The notes under the pieces are model-generated. The model saw nothing but the letters and a program-made list of their open reading frames with translations. It was not told the origin of the DNA and ran no database searches. A stretch of 64,000 nt of DNA from Bilophila sp964369665 (GTDB lineage Bacteria > Desulfobacterota > Desulfovibrionia > Desulfovibrionales > Desulfovibrionaceae), in contig CAYJFS010000003.1 of assembly GCA_964369665.1 (NCBI GenBank), positions 189,674 through 253,673 on the forward strand, in the 5' to 3' direction. The translations under genes and the position numbers were made by a program. Of this stretch, positions 28,237-38,854 are shown piece by piece (the stretch's first letter is position 1; each line of letters starts with the position of its first letter).

Positions 28237-28462
28237 TTAACCTAATCCTCTTAATAAGCAGACTATTTTATCATTAGTATAATAATTTATCATAATAAAA
28301 TATTTCCTATCATAGTCACATTTATTGGTATATTCTTTTCATTAAAATTGTTAATATCTTTTTTATAAAAATTTATTAATTCTTAGATATTCTAATATGT
28401 AAGCATCAAAATGTCCTTATGTAATAGCTCAGTCATCTGAAAAAACCACTCATAAACACTGT

Positions 28463-30274
28463 ATGCAAAAACATTTCTGTTATTTTTCCCTGTCAATAGT
28501 CTTTATATTTTTATATGTTCCTATTGTAACTGCAGCACTATATAATGACACAAACATACCCATAGATAAAAAATCCTTTATCTACAATTGTTCTTTTTCC
28601 TCACCAAATGATCCAGAGCTTGCAAAAGCTATGAATACCTACAGCCAACTTATACAACTAAAAAATCAACCACCTCAAAATAGAATTGGCATTGAACTAC
28701 GTATCAAAGAAGATATAGCTATAGGTAAAAAGCTTCTTTCCTCAAAAGGTTATTATAATGGACAAATAGAACAAAGTGTGGACTGGGGAAAAAAACCTAT
28801 ACTTATTCAATTACTCTTTGTACCTAATATACAGTATACTGTAGGAAAAACAAATATATATTATGAAGAGCCTCAGCTTCCATCATTACCACAAACGCTT
28901 TCTTTTTTTAAGATATACCCAGATTCGCCTGCTATTGCCAAAGATATTCTCACAGCTGTGGATAGTAGCTTAGACTACCTTCATAATAATGGTTATCCCT
29001 TAGCAAAAATCAAAAATACAGAATATCTTATTGATCATATAATCTATACTATAAATGTCAATGTTTATATACAGCAAGGAAACCTTATGTATATGGGTAA
29101 AGTCAATCCACAGGGTGCACCAAATGTGTCAACTACTTTTCTTAACAAACTTATTCCTTGGGAAATAGGTCGCCTTTGGGATGACACTTATATTTCCATA
29201 TATGAAAACCGCCTTCAACAAACAGGGCTTTTTAGTTCTATCACACTTACCCCTAGCAACAAAATAGATAAAGATGATACTACGCCTATTGAACTAGCTG
29301 TTAGAGAAGCTCCTTCAAAAACATTAAGCGCTGGAGTCATCTACTCATCAGATGATGGTCCAGGATTTCGTGGATCCTGGGTACATAGAAATCTCTTTGG
29401 TAATGGAGAAAACCTTAATCTTACTGCACCTATTAGTAAAAAAAATAAACAACTCTTAGCAATATTCAGAAAACCTGTATTTGGATCACCTAGGCAAACA
29501 CTTGTTTCTGAAGCAGAACTTAGGGACGAAAAAACCACGGCTTATGATCAAAAATTTTTTTCTAGTGCTGTAGGCCTTGAACGTCAACTTAATCGATACT
29601 GGTCTGCAACAACAAAACTTTCATTTAATATAGGTACATTAAACGATAAAATTTTACCTAAAGAACCATTTTTTTACTTTGGTATCCCTGTAGCTTTCAA
29701 AAGGGATACAACAAATGCCCCACTAAACCCTACAAAAGGCATAAAGCTTACACTTGCAACAACCCCCTATACAGGGAAATATAGAAAAAAATTTACAACA
29801 CTACAAACAAGAACAGAATTTAGTACCTATTTCACACCTATGCAATCAGAAATCCTTACTATAGCTGGGAAAATATCCATAGGTTCACTTCTTGGGAAAG
29901 ATATTACAAGATATCCTGCCAATCTTCGCTTTTATTCTGGTGGTGGTGGAACTGTACGAGGCTATGACTACCAATCCATAGGTCCCAAAAATATTCGTGG
30001 GAAACCTCTTGGTGGATTATCTTCCTTGACTGTCAGTTTTGAATTACGTTTCAAATTAACAGATACTATTGGTATAGTGCCTTTTATTGATGGTGGAAAT
30101 GTTTATGATCAACAGCTACCTAAACTTAATAAACCTTTATTTTGGGGTCTTGGACTTGGACTTCGCTATTACTCATCTATAGCACCAATTAGAATAGATA
30201 TAGCTACACCTTTAGAAAACAGAAAACATAATAAAGCACTTCAATTTTATATTAGTATTGGACAGACATTCTAA
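28463..30274 (+). CDS. tamA: TamA-like outer-membrane assembly protein (Omp85 family)
   Basis: This 603-residue protein has a signal peptide (residues about 1-25, FIFLYVPIVTAALYN), three POTRA-like repeats in the first 280 residues and a C-terminal Omp85 barrel. The barrel carries the family loop-6 motif VRGYDYQSIGP and ends with a terminal Phe (YISIGQTF). Size and the next gene identify it as TamA rather than BamA, which is larger. TamA-TamB spans the envelope and helps insert some outer-membrane proteins, including autotransporters. Its stop codon shares one base with the tamB start. Confidence 0.92.
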   Translation: MQKHFCYFSLSIVFIFLYVPIVTAALYNDTNIPIDKKSFIYNCSFSSPNDPELAKAMNTYSQLIQLKNQPPQNRIGIELRIKEDIAIGKKLLSSKGYYNGQIEQSVDWGKKPILIQLLFVPNIQYTVGKTNIYYEEPQLPSLPQTLSFFKIYPDSPAIAKDILTAVDSSLDYLHNNGYPLAKIKNTEYLIDHIIYTINVNVYIQQGNLMYMGKVNPQGAPNVSTTFLNKLIPWEIGRLWDDTYISIYENRLQQTGLFSSITLTPSNKIDKDDTTPIELAVREAPSKTLSAGVIYSSDDGPGFRGSWVHRNLFGNGENLNLTAPISKKNKQLLAIFRKPVFGSPRQTLVSEAELRDEKTTAYDQKFFSSAVGLERQLNRYWSATTKLSFNIGTLNDKILPKEPFFYFGIPVAFKRDTTNAPLNPTKGIKLTLATTPYTGKYRKKFTTLQTRTEFSTYFTPMQSEILTIAGKISIGSLLGKDITRYPANLRFYSGGGGTVRGYDYQSIGPKNIRGKPLGGLSSLTVSFELRFKLTDTIGIVPFIDGGNVYDQQLPKLNKPLFWGLGLGLRYYSSIAPIRIDIATPLENRKHNKALQFYISIGQTF

Positions 30275-33200
30275 TGAAAATTAACAAATTTTCCCATATT
30301 TTTTTATATTTATTTACAAGCCTGATAGTACTTATAATAGTATTATTAGCAACCATTATCCTCCTATTGCGATCACCTCTTGGAAATACATGGATAACAA
30401 AAACCATACAGACTTCTTTATACCAAAAAGGTATAACTCTTCATGTAGACAATATAGAGCTCACCTTTCCTAATAGCCTTACTGTTAAAAATCTCTCTCT
30501 TGATGATGAAAAAGGCCCTTGGCTTCATGTAGATTATGCCAGTATTCTTGTTAATCCATGGAGTGCTTTTAAAGGCATTCTTACTATTACTTCTCTTGAT
30601 GTAACAAAGTTGACTCTAACACGTTTACCCAGCGCACCTATAGATGAAACAGGATCACAAAGACAATTTATACTACCATCAATTCCATCAAATATACTTC
30701 CTTGGTGGCTTAGCTTTTTAAAAATTCAACAAATTAACATTACTGACACATATTTAGGCCCTGAAATTATAAACGTACCATTAAAATTTTCACTAGTAGG
30801 TACTACCTCTCTTACTGGTTGGCAAGGTCAACTCTCTATAAGCTCTACCTCTTTTTCAAAGATAACTGGAAATATCAATATTATAACAGATCAATCATTA
30901 CTAAAGGACTACCAAATACCATGGAAAGCGGCTGTACAAATGGAAAGTACACAGGCTATTGCATTTTCTCCAGACTTACTTAACCAACCACTAACAACCA
31001 ATATTTTATTATATCCTAAAAACAATGCTCTTATTCTAGAAAAATTATCCATACAGTCAAAGCCATGGAACTTAGCTATTAACAAACTCTCTCTTACCCC
31101 TAAACATATTCATGGAGAAATGAATATTACGCATACTGGAACAGTAGCCTCTAAACTACCCATAGAATCAGCAAACCTTTCTATAAAACTCTCTGGGAAC
31201 CTAAAAAAACCAGTATGTAACATCAACTTAACGATTAAAAATAAACAACAAATACTTCAAACAATACTTGTATCAAAACTTCATCTACAAAAAACACAAT
31301 CACAAATATCTTCTACAGGTGAAATCATATTTACAGATATGAATATTCAAAATACGCCAATTACAAGTACAGTCCAAATTGATGCTTTGTTAACACCTAA
31401 AATATTTTCTATTCAAGATGCTTCCTGTAAAGGCCCTCTTATAAATATTGATTTCTCAAGTAATATTAATACAATAGGATCCATTATAGCAGAACTCACA
31501 GCAACAGCTCCAAATGTAAATACTATTGCTGCACTTTTTGCACTTAAAAATCCTCCTTCAGGACAAGCAACTTTTCATCTAAAAATAAATCGCAGCAAAG
31601 AAAAGGAAGCAATAACAGGTACTGCAGATATTCACCTAAAAAATATGGATTGGGGGACACAAATCCTTCAAGGTCTTTTAAGCTCAGAAGTAACACTAAC
31701 TAATGACATAAACTACATACAAGAACCTTCTCAATATATCCAACTCAAAAACATTATTTTAAACTCAAAGAACATACATGGAAATGGAGATGTTGCTTTA
31801 AAAGAAGATCAGCTGAATACTGATATTACTCTTACTATTGCAAACCTTGAGTCAACAAAACTACCTATTACAGGTACTGTAGATCTTCTTCTTAAAGCAC
31901 AAGGCACTTTACTTGTACCTGATGTTACCCTTATCATATCTTCACCTAAAATTACATACTCGAACTTAATTTTTGATAACCCTAACCTTCATGTAAAAAC
32001 AACAAACGTACACTCATCCAAAAGTCAGGGTACAATAAACCTAACTACAGAACAAACATCCCCTTATACATTACAGCTTTCAACAAACTGGGTATGTTCT
32101 CCAAATCAAATTACACTAAAGAATATTTCAGGCACTATCCTAGGAGCTGTTCTTAAAGGTGAAGTAATAGTAAAACATCCTGAGAACCTTTCACAAGGAA
32201 CTATTACATGTACTATTCATGACTGGAAAGAGCTCAGTTATGCTTCAAATACAAATATTTCTGGTAATGCCTCTATAAAAACAGTACTTGATTCACAAAA
32301 TAATCAAAGTATCTCTACTGAATTAAAACTAGACTCATTCTCCATAGGAGATTCATTTTCTTTAAAAACTCTTACAAGCAACTTTATAGTAAAAGAACTA
32401 ACCTTAACACCACAAATAACCTTTCTTGCTCATATTGGGCCAGGCAAATACACAGACATACCATGGAATAAAGGAAGTCTAGAAATAATAGGCACCTCTG
32501 AACAACTAAATTTTAATACAAAAATACTAGGAGATAGCATTGTAAATATAAATCTAGACTTTAATACAAAAAAACAAGATATATACCTTCAAACATTTCA
32601 AGTTAAAATACCTTCAAAAAATCAAGATATTATACTTAATAAACCTGTACATATTACATTTTCACAAGAACATTTTATAATAGAAAATTTAGCATTAGCA
32701 CTAAAACCTTCAGGCTCTATAAATGCCAATATCTCTATTTCTCAACAAAACCTCAACATCCTAGCGACACTTAACAACATCTCATTATCTATTCTAAACC
32801 CAATACTCAATATACCATTAGAAGGATACATATATGATAGTACTATAAACATCTCAGGAAAAACTCTCCATCCAAAAGGTATACTTAAAATACATGGTGC
32901 AAACCTTAAGGTAGCAAATACACATTCACTACCAATTGCTTTTACTATTACTGGAAACGTTATTGATACACCCAATACTGCGCTAAAGCTTGATACAATC
33001 ATAACACATAACCAAAAGAGCCTTCCTGCAACTATTATAGCCAATATCCCTATAGTATTCACGGAAAACAACATCCCAATAATCTCTAAAAAAAATCCCA
33101 TTACAGCAAAAATACATTGGAAAGGTACAATAGAAGAAATATGGAGTTTTGTTCCTATCGCAGATACAAACATAACAGGACAAGCTTCTTTACTAGCTTC

Positions 33201-34392
33201 TCTTGAGGGTACACTAGAAAAGCCTAGGTACCAATTACAAGTAACCACCACAAACGCTACCTACACAAACTTAACACAAGGTATTTACCTTGAAAACATC
33301 ACCTCAAACATTAATATTGACCCTAGCGCTGAATCTCGTATTACACTTACAACATCTAAAAATAACAAAATCCAAACAACTATTACAGGAACTATAGGAT
33401 CTGAAAAAAAAGACTTCCCTATTGCAATAGATGGAACATTTACTAATTTCACTCCGCTCCAACGTAAAGACTTAGATATTACTCTATCAGGAAAAGCACA
33501 AATCTCTGGAACAATAGAAAAATCTTTAATCACCGGGGATATCACTGTTAATCAAGGGAAATTAGACCTTTTAACTATTCCTGGTGGAGATATCCCCACA
33601 CTTAATGTTATAGACATTCATCAAAAAGAAAAAATGTCATCCCCCAAAATACAATATCTACCAAATATTAATCTTCATATCCATATCCCCAATCGATTTT
33701 TTGTTCGTGGAACAAACCTCGAAAGTGAATGGTCAGGAACAATTACACTAAAAAATAATCTCTCTAACCCACAAGTTACAGGAAAACTTACCTCTTTAAG
33801 AGGTATCTTTACTCTTCTTGGAAGAAACTTTGCTTTCACCAATAGCTCTATTATCTTTACAGGTTCCATACCACCTATACCAACTCTTGATATCTCTTTA
33901 ATGTATAAATCAACAGCACTAACAGCAGTAGCAAACATCACAGGACTTGCAACAAAACCAAAATTCATACTTTCAAGTACCCCTCCTCTACCTCAAGATG
34001 AAATTGTTGCTCAAGTTCTTTTTGGAAAAAACACACAAAATCTTAGTAAGGTACAGCTAGTGCAACTTGCTACAGAACTTACGCAACTTGCAGGTTTTAA
34101 CTCAGGAGCAAGCAATATTTTTGATCAGGCTCGAAAAATAGCTGGTGTTGATGTCCTGCGTATTAATAGTGTCCAAAAAAACAATAATCTTAATGATCAA
34201 ACAAAGGAAATACCAGTTATTGAAATAGGGAAAAGGTTAACAGACTCTGTATATTTAGGACTTGAACAAAGCTTAGACTCTGATAGTTCAGGAGCACGAA
34301 TCGAAATTGAACTTAACCCTAACTTAATGCTTGAAGGAAGAACAGGATTACAAAACAATGAAATAGGTATTAACTGGAAAAAAGATTATTAA
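30274..34392 (+). CDS. tamB: TamB-like envelope-spanning protein (AsmA/DUF490)
   Basis: This 1372-residue protein has an N-terminal membrane anchor (residues about 8-33), a very long stretch of repeating beta structure and a C-terminal DUF490 domain (about the last 330 residues). TamB-type proteins form a hydrophobic groove that bridges the inner and outer membranes, working with TamA in protein insertion and, as more recent work on AsmA-like proteins shows, in phospholipid transport. Its start overlaps the tamA stop (TAATG), so translation is coupled. An autotransporter that might be a client lies at the left edge of the window. Confidence 0.92.
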   Translation: MKINKFSHIFLYLFTSLIVLIIVLLATIILLLRSPLGNTWITKTIQTSLYQKGITLHVDNIELTFPNSLTVKNLSLDDEKGPWLHVDYASILVNPWSAFKGILTITSLDVTKLTLTRLPSAPIDETGSQRQFILPSIPSNILPWWLSFLKIQQINITDTYLGPEIINVPLKFSLVGTTSLTGWQGQLSISSTSFSKITGNINIITDQSLLKDYQIPWKAAVQMESTQAIAFSPDLLNQPLTTNILLYPKNNALILEKLSIQSKPWNLAINKLSLTPKHIHGEMNITHTGTVASKLPIESANLSIKLSGNLKKPVCNINLTIKNKQQILQTILVSKLHLQKTQSQISSTGEIIFTDMNIQNTPITSTVQIDALLTPKIFSIQDASCKGPLINIDFSSNINTIGSIIAELTATAPNVNTIAALFALKNPPSGQATFHLKINRSKEKEAITGTADIHLKNMDWGTQILQGLLSSEVTLTNDINYIQEPSQYIQLKNIILNSKNIHGNGDVALKEDQLNTDITLTIANLESTKLPITGTVDLLLKAQGTLLVPDVTLIISSPKITYSNLIFDNPNLHVKTTNVHSSKSQGTINLTTEQTSPYTLQLSTNWVCSPNQITLKNISGTILGAVLKGEVIVKHPENLSQGTITCTIHDWKELSYASNTNISGNASIKTVLDSQNNQSISTELKLDSFSIGDSFSLKTLTSNFIVKELTLTPQITFLAHIGPGKYTDIPWNKGSLEIIGTSEQLNFNTKILGDSIVNINLDFNTKKQDIYLQTFQVKIPSKNQDIILNKPVHITFSQEHFIIENLALALKPSGSINANISISQQNLNILATLNNISLSILNPILNIPLEGYIYDSTINISGKTLHPKGILKIHGANLKVANTHSLPIAFTITGNVIDTPNTALKLDTIITHNQKSLPATIIANIPIVFTENNIPIISKKNPITAKIHWKGTIEEIWSFVPIADTNITGQASLLASLEGTLEKPRYQLQVTTTNATYTNLTQGIYLENITSNINIDPSAESRITLTTSKNNKIQTTITGTIGSEKKDFPIAIDGTFTNFTPLQRKDLDITLSGKAQISGTIEKSLITGDITVNQGKLDLLTIPGGDIPTLNVIDIHQKEKMSSPKIQYLPNINLHIHIPNRFFVRGTNLESEWSGTITLKNNLSNPQVTGKLTSLRGIFTLLGRNFAFTNSSIIFTGSIPPIPTLDISLMYKSTALTAVANITGLATKPKFILSSTPPLPQDEIVAQVLFGKNTQNLSKVQLVQLATELTQLAGFNSGASNIFDQARKIAGVDVLRINSVQKNNNLNDQTKEIPVIEIGKRLTDSVYLGLEQSLDSDSSGARIEIELNPNLMLEGRTGLQNNEIGINWKKDY

Positions 34393-34413
34393 TACTCATA
34401 AGTTATATGTATA

Positions 34414-34447
34414 AAAAGGCAGAAAACTTATTGCTTTCCACCCTTTT
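34414..34447. terminator. Possible shared terminator between tamB and the ZraP-like gene
   Basis: AAAAGG and GAAA blocks pair with TTTC and CCTTTT around a loop between two convergent genes. The minus strand continues with CCTTTTTAT. The stem is interrupted, so this is tentative. Confidence 0.35.
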
Positions 34448-34466
34448 ACTTATAAACTTTCTACTT

Positions 34467-34994
34467 TTATTTTTTACGATTTTGTAACTTTTTTCCTTTA
34501 GCTTGTGGATGATTACTGTCTTCTGAATTTTTTACTTCATTGCTATGGATACCATGGCCAGACATTACACCACTACCAACCATATGATGCCCACGAACAC
34601 CAACTTCTTTTTCTAAACGTTCATACAACTTATTATATTCTTCTGTAAGCATTGAATGCAACTTTGCTATCTCCTGAGAAAGCTCTTGAATAACTTTTCG
34701 CTCTGGACTACTAGATTGAGCAATAGCTTGTAATTCTATTTGCTTTGCTAACACTTTTTCTCGTAATGCTTGTGTCTTCTTTGCAAAATCTTTAATGATA
34801 GCATCACATTTCGCCTGCCTTTCTGGTGTTAACGAATGATATACATGATCACCTCTTCCACAATTACTACCAGTACCTCCAGACAATGGACAAAAAACAT
34901 TTTGCTTTGCTTCTAGCACATGAGCAGAACAAACTATATAAAAAACATAGATTACTACACTCAACAAAATATGTTTATTAACATATCTCAACAT
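34467..34994 (-). CDS. Periplasmic ZraP-like protein (zinc-resistance-associated/Spy type)
   Basis: This 175-residue secreted protein has a hydrophobic signal (about residues 9-27, cleaved near VLEAKQ). A mature N terminus with two cysteines follows (CPLSGGTGSNCGRG), then a helical domain starting with the family motif LTPERQAKCDAI and continuing LREKVLAKQIELQAIAQ. The tail is His- and Gly-rich (GHHMVGSGVMSGHGIHSN), fitting metal binding. ZraP proteins are zinc-binding periplasmic chaperones common in Desulfovibrio. The C-terminal Lys-rich end is unusual. It converges with tamB; no zraSR pair is adjacent. Confidence 0.7.
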   Translation of the reverse strand: MLRYVNKHILLSVVIYVFYIVCSAHVLEAKQNVFCPLSGGTGSNCGRGDHVYHSLTPERQAKCDAIIKDFAKKTQALREKVLAKQIELQAIAQSSSPERKVIQELSQEIAKLHSMLTEEYNKLYERLEKEVGVRGHHMVGSGVMSGHGIHSNEVKNSEDSNHPQAKGKKLQNRKK

Positions 34995-35130
34995 TCATTC
35001 ACCTCCATACATATTTCACATTAATAAAATTTATTACTAAAACTGTATTCTTTTGTCATATTTTTAATATGAATTAACTCTATACTATTAATAAGACAAC
35101 AATATATAAATAACTATAGGACAAAAATAA

Positions 35131-35158
35131 AGAGGACTCCAAATATATGAAGCCCTCT
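35131..35158 (-). terminator. Probable terminator after tRNA-Pro(TGG)
   Basis: On the minus strand AGAGGGCTT pairs with GAGTCCTCT over 9 positions (two G-U pairs) and is followed by TTATTTTTG. It lies 20 bases past the tRNA and may end the whole tol-pal transcript. Confidence 0.55.
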
Positions 35159-35178
35159 ATTTTAAATACGGATTTATC

Positions 35179-35255
35179 TGGTCGGAGCGACTGGATTCGA
35201 ACCAGCGACCCCCTGGTCCCAAACCAGGTGCGCTACCAAACTGCGCCACACTCCG
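35179..35255 (-). tRNA. tRNA-Pro (anticodon TGG)
   Basis: A 77-base cloverleaf on the minus strand: acceptor CGGAGTG/CGCTCCG (with a G-U type mismatch), anticodon stem CCTGG/CCAGG around TTTGGGA (anticodon TGG), T loop TTCGAAT and encoded CCA. It begins 49 bases after the pal stop on the same strand, so it could be processed from the tol-pal transcript. Confidence 0.96.
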
Positions 35256-35304
35256 TTTTCAGGAAAACCACCAATATAATTACTTTTACTGTATATATCA
35301 GAGA

Positions 35305-35799
35305 TTATTGTGAAATAATCTTGAAATCATCACGACGGTTTTTAGCCCATACTTCAGGTCCAGTACCTGGAACAGCAGGACGTTCTTTACCATAACTAAT
35401 AATTTCAAGCTGAGCTGGGTTTACACCAAGCATAACTAAATATTCATATGCTGCACGAGCACGACGCTCACCTAATGCAAGGTTATACTCTTGTGTACCA
35501 CGAGCATCACAATTTCCTTCAATACGTACATGGATACATGTATATTTCTTCAAAAGTTCACTTTTCTGACGTAACATTTCACAATACTCTGGTTTAATAT
35601 CAAACTTATCAAAATCAAAATAAACAATACCTTCACTAATTGCTTCTGAAGCACAACTCAATTCTGCTGCAGCATCAGGTGTTTCTTCTGTACAAGCTGG
35701 TGGTGTTGGCATTTCTACTTTTTTCTTACCACAACCAAAACCTGTACCTAATGCAGCAATCAGTATCATGATTAAGCTGAAACGTTTAAACTTTTCCAT
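35305..35799 (-). CDS. pal: Peptidoglycan-associated lipoprotein
   Basis: This 164-residue lipoprotein has a signal ending in the lipobox GFGC, giving a lipidated Cys near residue 23, and an OmpA-like peptidoglycan-binding domain (about residues 55-160). The motif RIEGNCDARGTQEYNLALGERRA is the family signature, in which Asp and Arg contact the peptidoglycan. Pal anchors the outer membrane to the wall and interacts with TolB. It is the last protein gene of the Tol-Pal set, 200 bases after tolB. Confidence 0.96.
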   Translation of the reverse strand: MEKFKRFSLIMILIAALGTGFGCGKKKVEMPTPPACTEETPDAAAELSCASEAISEGIVYFDFDKFDIKPEYCEMLRQKSELLKKYTCIHVRIEGNCDARGTQEYNLALGERRARAAYEYLVMLGVNPAQLEIISYGKERPAVPGTGPEVWAKNRRDDFKIISQ

Positions 35800-35999
35800 T
35801 TCCTTTATCCTCCTAAATGAAGTCTATCAAAGATTTCTAATAACTGTACCTTACAGTCACAAAACTTAAATCATACCTATAAATCAATAGTATACCAGAC
35901 CTATTTTTGACTGTAACAAACTTTTCTCATTCTATCTTTTATATATATCCACAATATGTATATATAATTTCTAATAACCTATCATAAACTATAATTACA

Positions 36000-37319
36000 T
36001 TAATTTACAATTTTACCCCATCGAGGAAAAGAAGCATCCCCTGCTCCTGTTGGTAACCTTTTTGCATCTCCGCCATGACGTGTTATTAGATATACCTGCT
36101 TTAAACCACTACGGCTAGAGGTAAATGCAATAAAATAACTATCTGGAGCAAAAGCTGGCTGTTCATCACTACCAGGACCAAAAGTTAACTGTCTCTCAAT
36201 ACCAGTTAAAAGATCTTGAACAAAAATTCGATGACCTTGATCTGTAAGCCGAGAAAAAGCTATAAGCGTTCCATCTGGACTCATAGATGGTTCAGTATTA
36301 TAAGAACCTTGACGACTAACACGTGTAACTGTTCCTGTATCAAAATCTTTCATAAAAATTTGTGGCCCACATAAACGACTTGAACAAAATGCCATCCTTT
36401 TCCCTTTGGCATCAAAAGATGGTGAAACATTAATAGAAGGGTTTGACTCTAAAACTTTCTCTTTTTTAAAAGTATGATCTAATAAAAAAATATCTGGATA
36501 CCTTCCTGTAGACAAACTTACAGCAACTCTGTTGTCAGGCATAAAAACAGGCCCTATTACAGTATTCCCAGGAAAACGAATTCTTTGAATCTTCCCTGTC
36601 AACCTATCCCAAACACCTAAAGCATGTGTATGATCATCAAGATGTGTAAATATAATGAATCTTCCATCTGAAGACCATGAAGGAGACATTGCTGTTCCAG
36701 AAATATCTGTTATCTGACGAAGTTCTTTTCCTGTTGGTTTTACAAGCCAGATATTCCGAACATTTCTACCCTGACCTTGTTTTACAAAAGCTAATGTAGA
36801 AAGAAAAAAGTCACCACTACCTGTTAAAGCTTTCATAAGATCTGCACAAAACTTATCTGCAACCTGTGTAATTTCCTTTTTATTTACACCACTATAAGAG
36901 TTACCAAAAACAAATTTCCCAGAATATGTTTCATATAAACGTAACTCAACAACAGCATCAGAATCTTCACCTTTAGGCCAACCTGCTGTTATTAATAAAT
37001 CTGCACCGGCCAACTGAAATCTCTGAAAATCTACATTTGGTGGCTGATAACCTACTAATACTGTTCCACCTAAAATAGACTCTGTCTTTACAAGACGCAT
37101 AAAAGGAAGATAACTTAAATTTTCACGAATGGCTTTATCCAAATCAAGACCAAGTGTTTTTGCAGGAATACCAGAGCTACTAAGTGGTGTTGCTATTGCT
37201 AAATTTACAATATTTTCACCAGGACCATAAATGTCTACTTCCGTAGCCCCTTGTGCTGAACTATACCATAAAAATATACCTAAAAAAATACTAAAAACTT
37301 GATAACTAGCTTTATACAT
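36000..37319 (-). CDS. tolB: Periplasmic TolB
   Basis: This 439-residue protein has a signal peptide (cleavage near SAQGATEV), an N-terminal alpha/beta domain and a C-terminal beta-propeller. The propeller shows PD40-type blades: MSPSWSSDGRFIIFTH, VSPSFDAKGKRMAFCSS, TEPSMSPDGTLIAFSR and EQPAFAPDSYFIAFTS. TolB shuttles between Pal and other outer-membrane partners under control of TolA. It is separated from the TolA-like gene by 173 bases, which could hold a second promoter. Confidence 0.96.
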   Translation of the reverse strand: MYKASYQVFSIFLGIFLWYSSAQGATEVDIYGPGENIVNLAIATPLSSSGIPAKTLGLDLDKAIRENLSYLPFMRLVKTESILGGTVLVGYQPPNVDFQRFQLAGADLLITAGWPKGEDSDAVVELRLYETYSGKFVFGNSYSGVNKKEITQVADKFCADLMKALTGSGDFFLSTLAFVKQGQGRNVRNIWLVKPTGKELRQITDISGTAMSPSWSSDGRFIIFTHLDDHTHALGVWDRLTGKIQRIRFPGNTVIGPVFMPDNRVAVSLSTGRYPDIFLLDHTFKKEKVLESNPSINVSPSFDAKGKRMAFCSSRLCGPQIFMKDFDTGTVTRVSRQGSYNTEPSMSPDGTLIAFSRLTDQGHRIFVQDLLTGIERQLTFGPGSDEQPAFAPDSYFIAFTSSRSGLKQVYLITRHGGDAKRLPTGAGDASFPRWGKIVN

Positions 37320-37492
37320 CTAACTACATTCTTAACTTTATTTTAAAATATATTTATAATTATGCCATATCATTTCTATATTGTATAGTATAATCATAAC
37401 ATCACCAACCTAGCTCACTATCTTTACTTAGCTCTAACTCAAATTTTATATAACACTAACTTAAAATAATAGTTATAACTTAACAATACTTT

Positions 37493-38305
37493 TTAATATT
37501 CACTAAGTTCTAATGCATTAAAAGAAATAACTATCTCTTGCTGTTCTAATGTAGGAGGTGGAGGTAAAACTTTTGTTCGGACAACAGCATTTACAGCAGA
37601 TGCATCAAAATCTGGACGCCCAGAACTACGCTCAATATGACATGAAAGTACATTTCCTTGAGGATCCACTTGTACACGGACTAAAGCAACAATATTATCA
37701 CGTGTATACGTAGGCATACTCCAGTTTGGCTGAATAGCCATCATAACCATACCTGCATAAACATCATTTAATCCACCACCACCAGTACCATGGCCATCAC
37801 CACCACCAGTACGAGGCTCTTTCTTAAAACTTGCAAGGGCATTTAATACAGCATTTGATTTTGTATTTTTTGTCTCTTTTTTTAAAGATACATTCGTCTC
37901 TTTCTTTATAACCTCTTTTTGTAAAACAGGTTTAATCTTTGGCTCTACCACATCGGCTGGTTGAACAGCTTTATTCAATGTCTCGATATGTTGTGGTATT
38001 GTTTGTGGCTTTAATTCTGGTTGGCTATTACCTTTTTCCATAGGTTTTTGCTGAGCTATGGAAACAGCAGAAGGGTTACTTTGTGTTAATGTAGCTTCTT
38101 GATGAATAGCTGAAGGCTGTATAACTTCTTGTTTCTTTTGACCTAAAACTGGTAGGGGTAACCTCTGTCCGCCTATAACTCCTGCAGTAATACTAATTTC
38201 CATTGGTCTCTCATGTTTTATCATGACTTTTGTGGGCAAAAGTAAAATTGCTACCAATAATAAACTATGCAGGCCTATAGATACAACATATGTTATAGAC
38301 TGCAT
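37493..38305 (-). CDS. tolA: TolA-like protein with TonB C-terminal domain
   Basis: This 270-residue protein has an N-terminal membrane anchor (residues about 5-27), a charged Lys/Glu/Pro/Gln-rich linker and a Gly-rich hinge (GGGDGHGTGGGG). The C-terminal TonB-like domain carries VRVQVDPQGNVLSCHIERSSGRPDFDASAVNAV. Position between tolR and tolB identifies it as the TolA equivalent, transmitting force from TolQR to the outer membrane. Its C-terminal domain is of the TonB_C type often seen in delta-proteobacterial Tol systems. It follows tolR by 76 bases. Confidence 0.87.
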   Translation of the reverse strand: MQSITYVVSIGLHSLLLVAILLLPTKVMIKHERPMEISITAGVIGGQRLPLPVLGQKKQEVIQPSAIHQEATLTQSNPSAVSIAQQKPMEKGNSQPELKPQTIPQHIETLNKAVQPADVVEPKIKPVLQKEVIKKETNVSLKKETKNTKSNAVLNALASFKKEPRTGGGDGHGTGGGGLNDVYAGMVMMAIQPNWSMPTYTRDNIVALVRVQVDPQGNVLSCHIERSSGRPDFDASAVNAVVRTKVLPPPPTLEQQEIVISFNALELSEY

Positions 38306-38381
38306 CTGCTAACCTTAGCCTCTTGAGCACTCATCTTTAATAAAAAAATAGAAAAGCAAGAAAAAGCAGAGCACACTAGCA

Positions 38382-38813
38382 TTATTCTCTCTTTGCCTCA
38401 ACACTACTATCTGTTTTTTCAGCAACAACACCAAGGCGTTCAATACCTGCTCCACGAATACGGCCCATTAATTCAACGACAATACCATAAGGTACACTTT
38501 TATCTGCTTGTAAAAAAAGTGCTTTTTTCTGTGCTGTGACAAGCTCACTTAATTTTTGCTCAATCTCATGTAACTCTACTAAGTAGTTATTTAAATAAAT
38601 TTTTCCATCTTTAAGGACTGTCAACAACATGTGCTCTGTTTCTACAGGTAATGTTTCCACTGTACTTGTTTGGGGTAAATTAACCTCTAAACCTTCAGTC
38701 ATCATAGGAGCTGTTACTATACAAATAACAAACAAAACCAACATAACATCTACAAAAGGCGTTATGTTAATTTCAGAAACAAGCCAACTATTTTTACCTA
38801 CAGAAGCACCCAT
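38382..38813 (-). CDS. tolR: TolR (ExbD family)
   Basis: This 143-residue protein has one N-terminal membrane segment (about residues 20-40) with the proton-path aspartate in INITPFVDVMLVLFVICIV. A periplasmic domain follows (LQADKSVPYGIVVELMGRIRGAG), typical of ExbD/TolR. With TolQ it forms the proton-driven motor of the Tol-Pal system. The gene follows tolQ by 41 bases. Confidence 0.94.
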   Translation of the reverse strand: MGASVGKNSWLVSEINITPFVDVMLVLFVICIVTAPMMTEGLEVNLPQTSTVETLPVETEHMLLTVLKDGKIYLNNYLVELHEIEQKLSELVTAQKKALFLQADKSVPYGIVVELMGRIRGAGIERLGVVAEKTDSSVEAKRE

Positions 38814-38854
38814 GAATCACTCACCATACTAAATTCAAAATATATGTATTATTT

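Noticed and set aside
35147..35395. 82-residue plus-strand reading frame
   Set aside because: It crosses tRNA-Pro(TGG) and the end of pal on the other strand.
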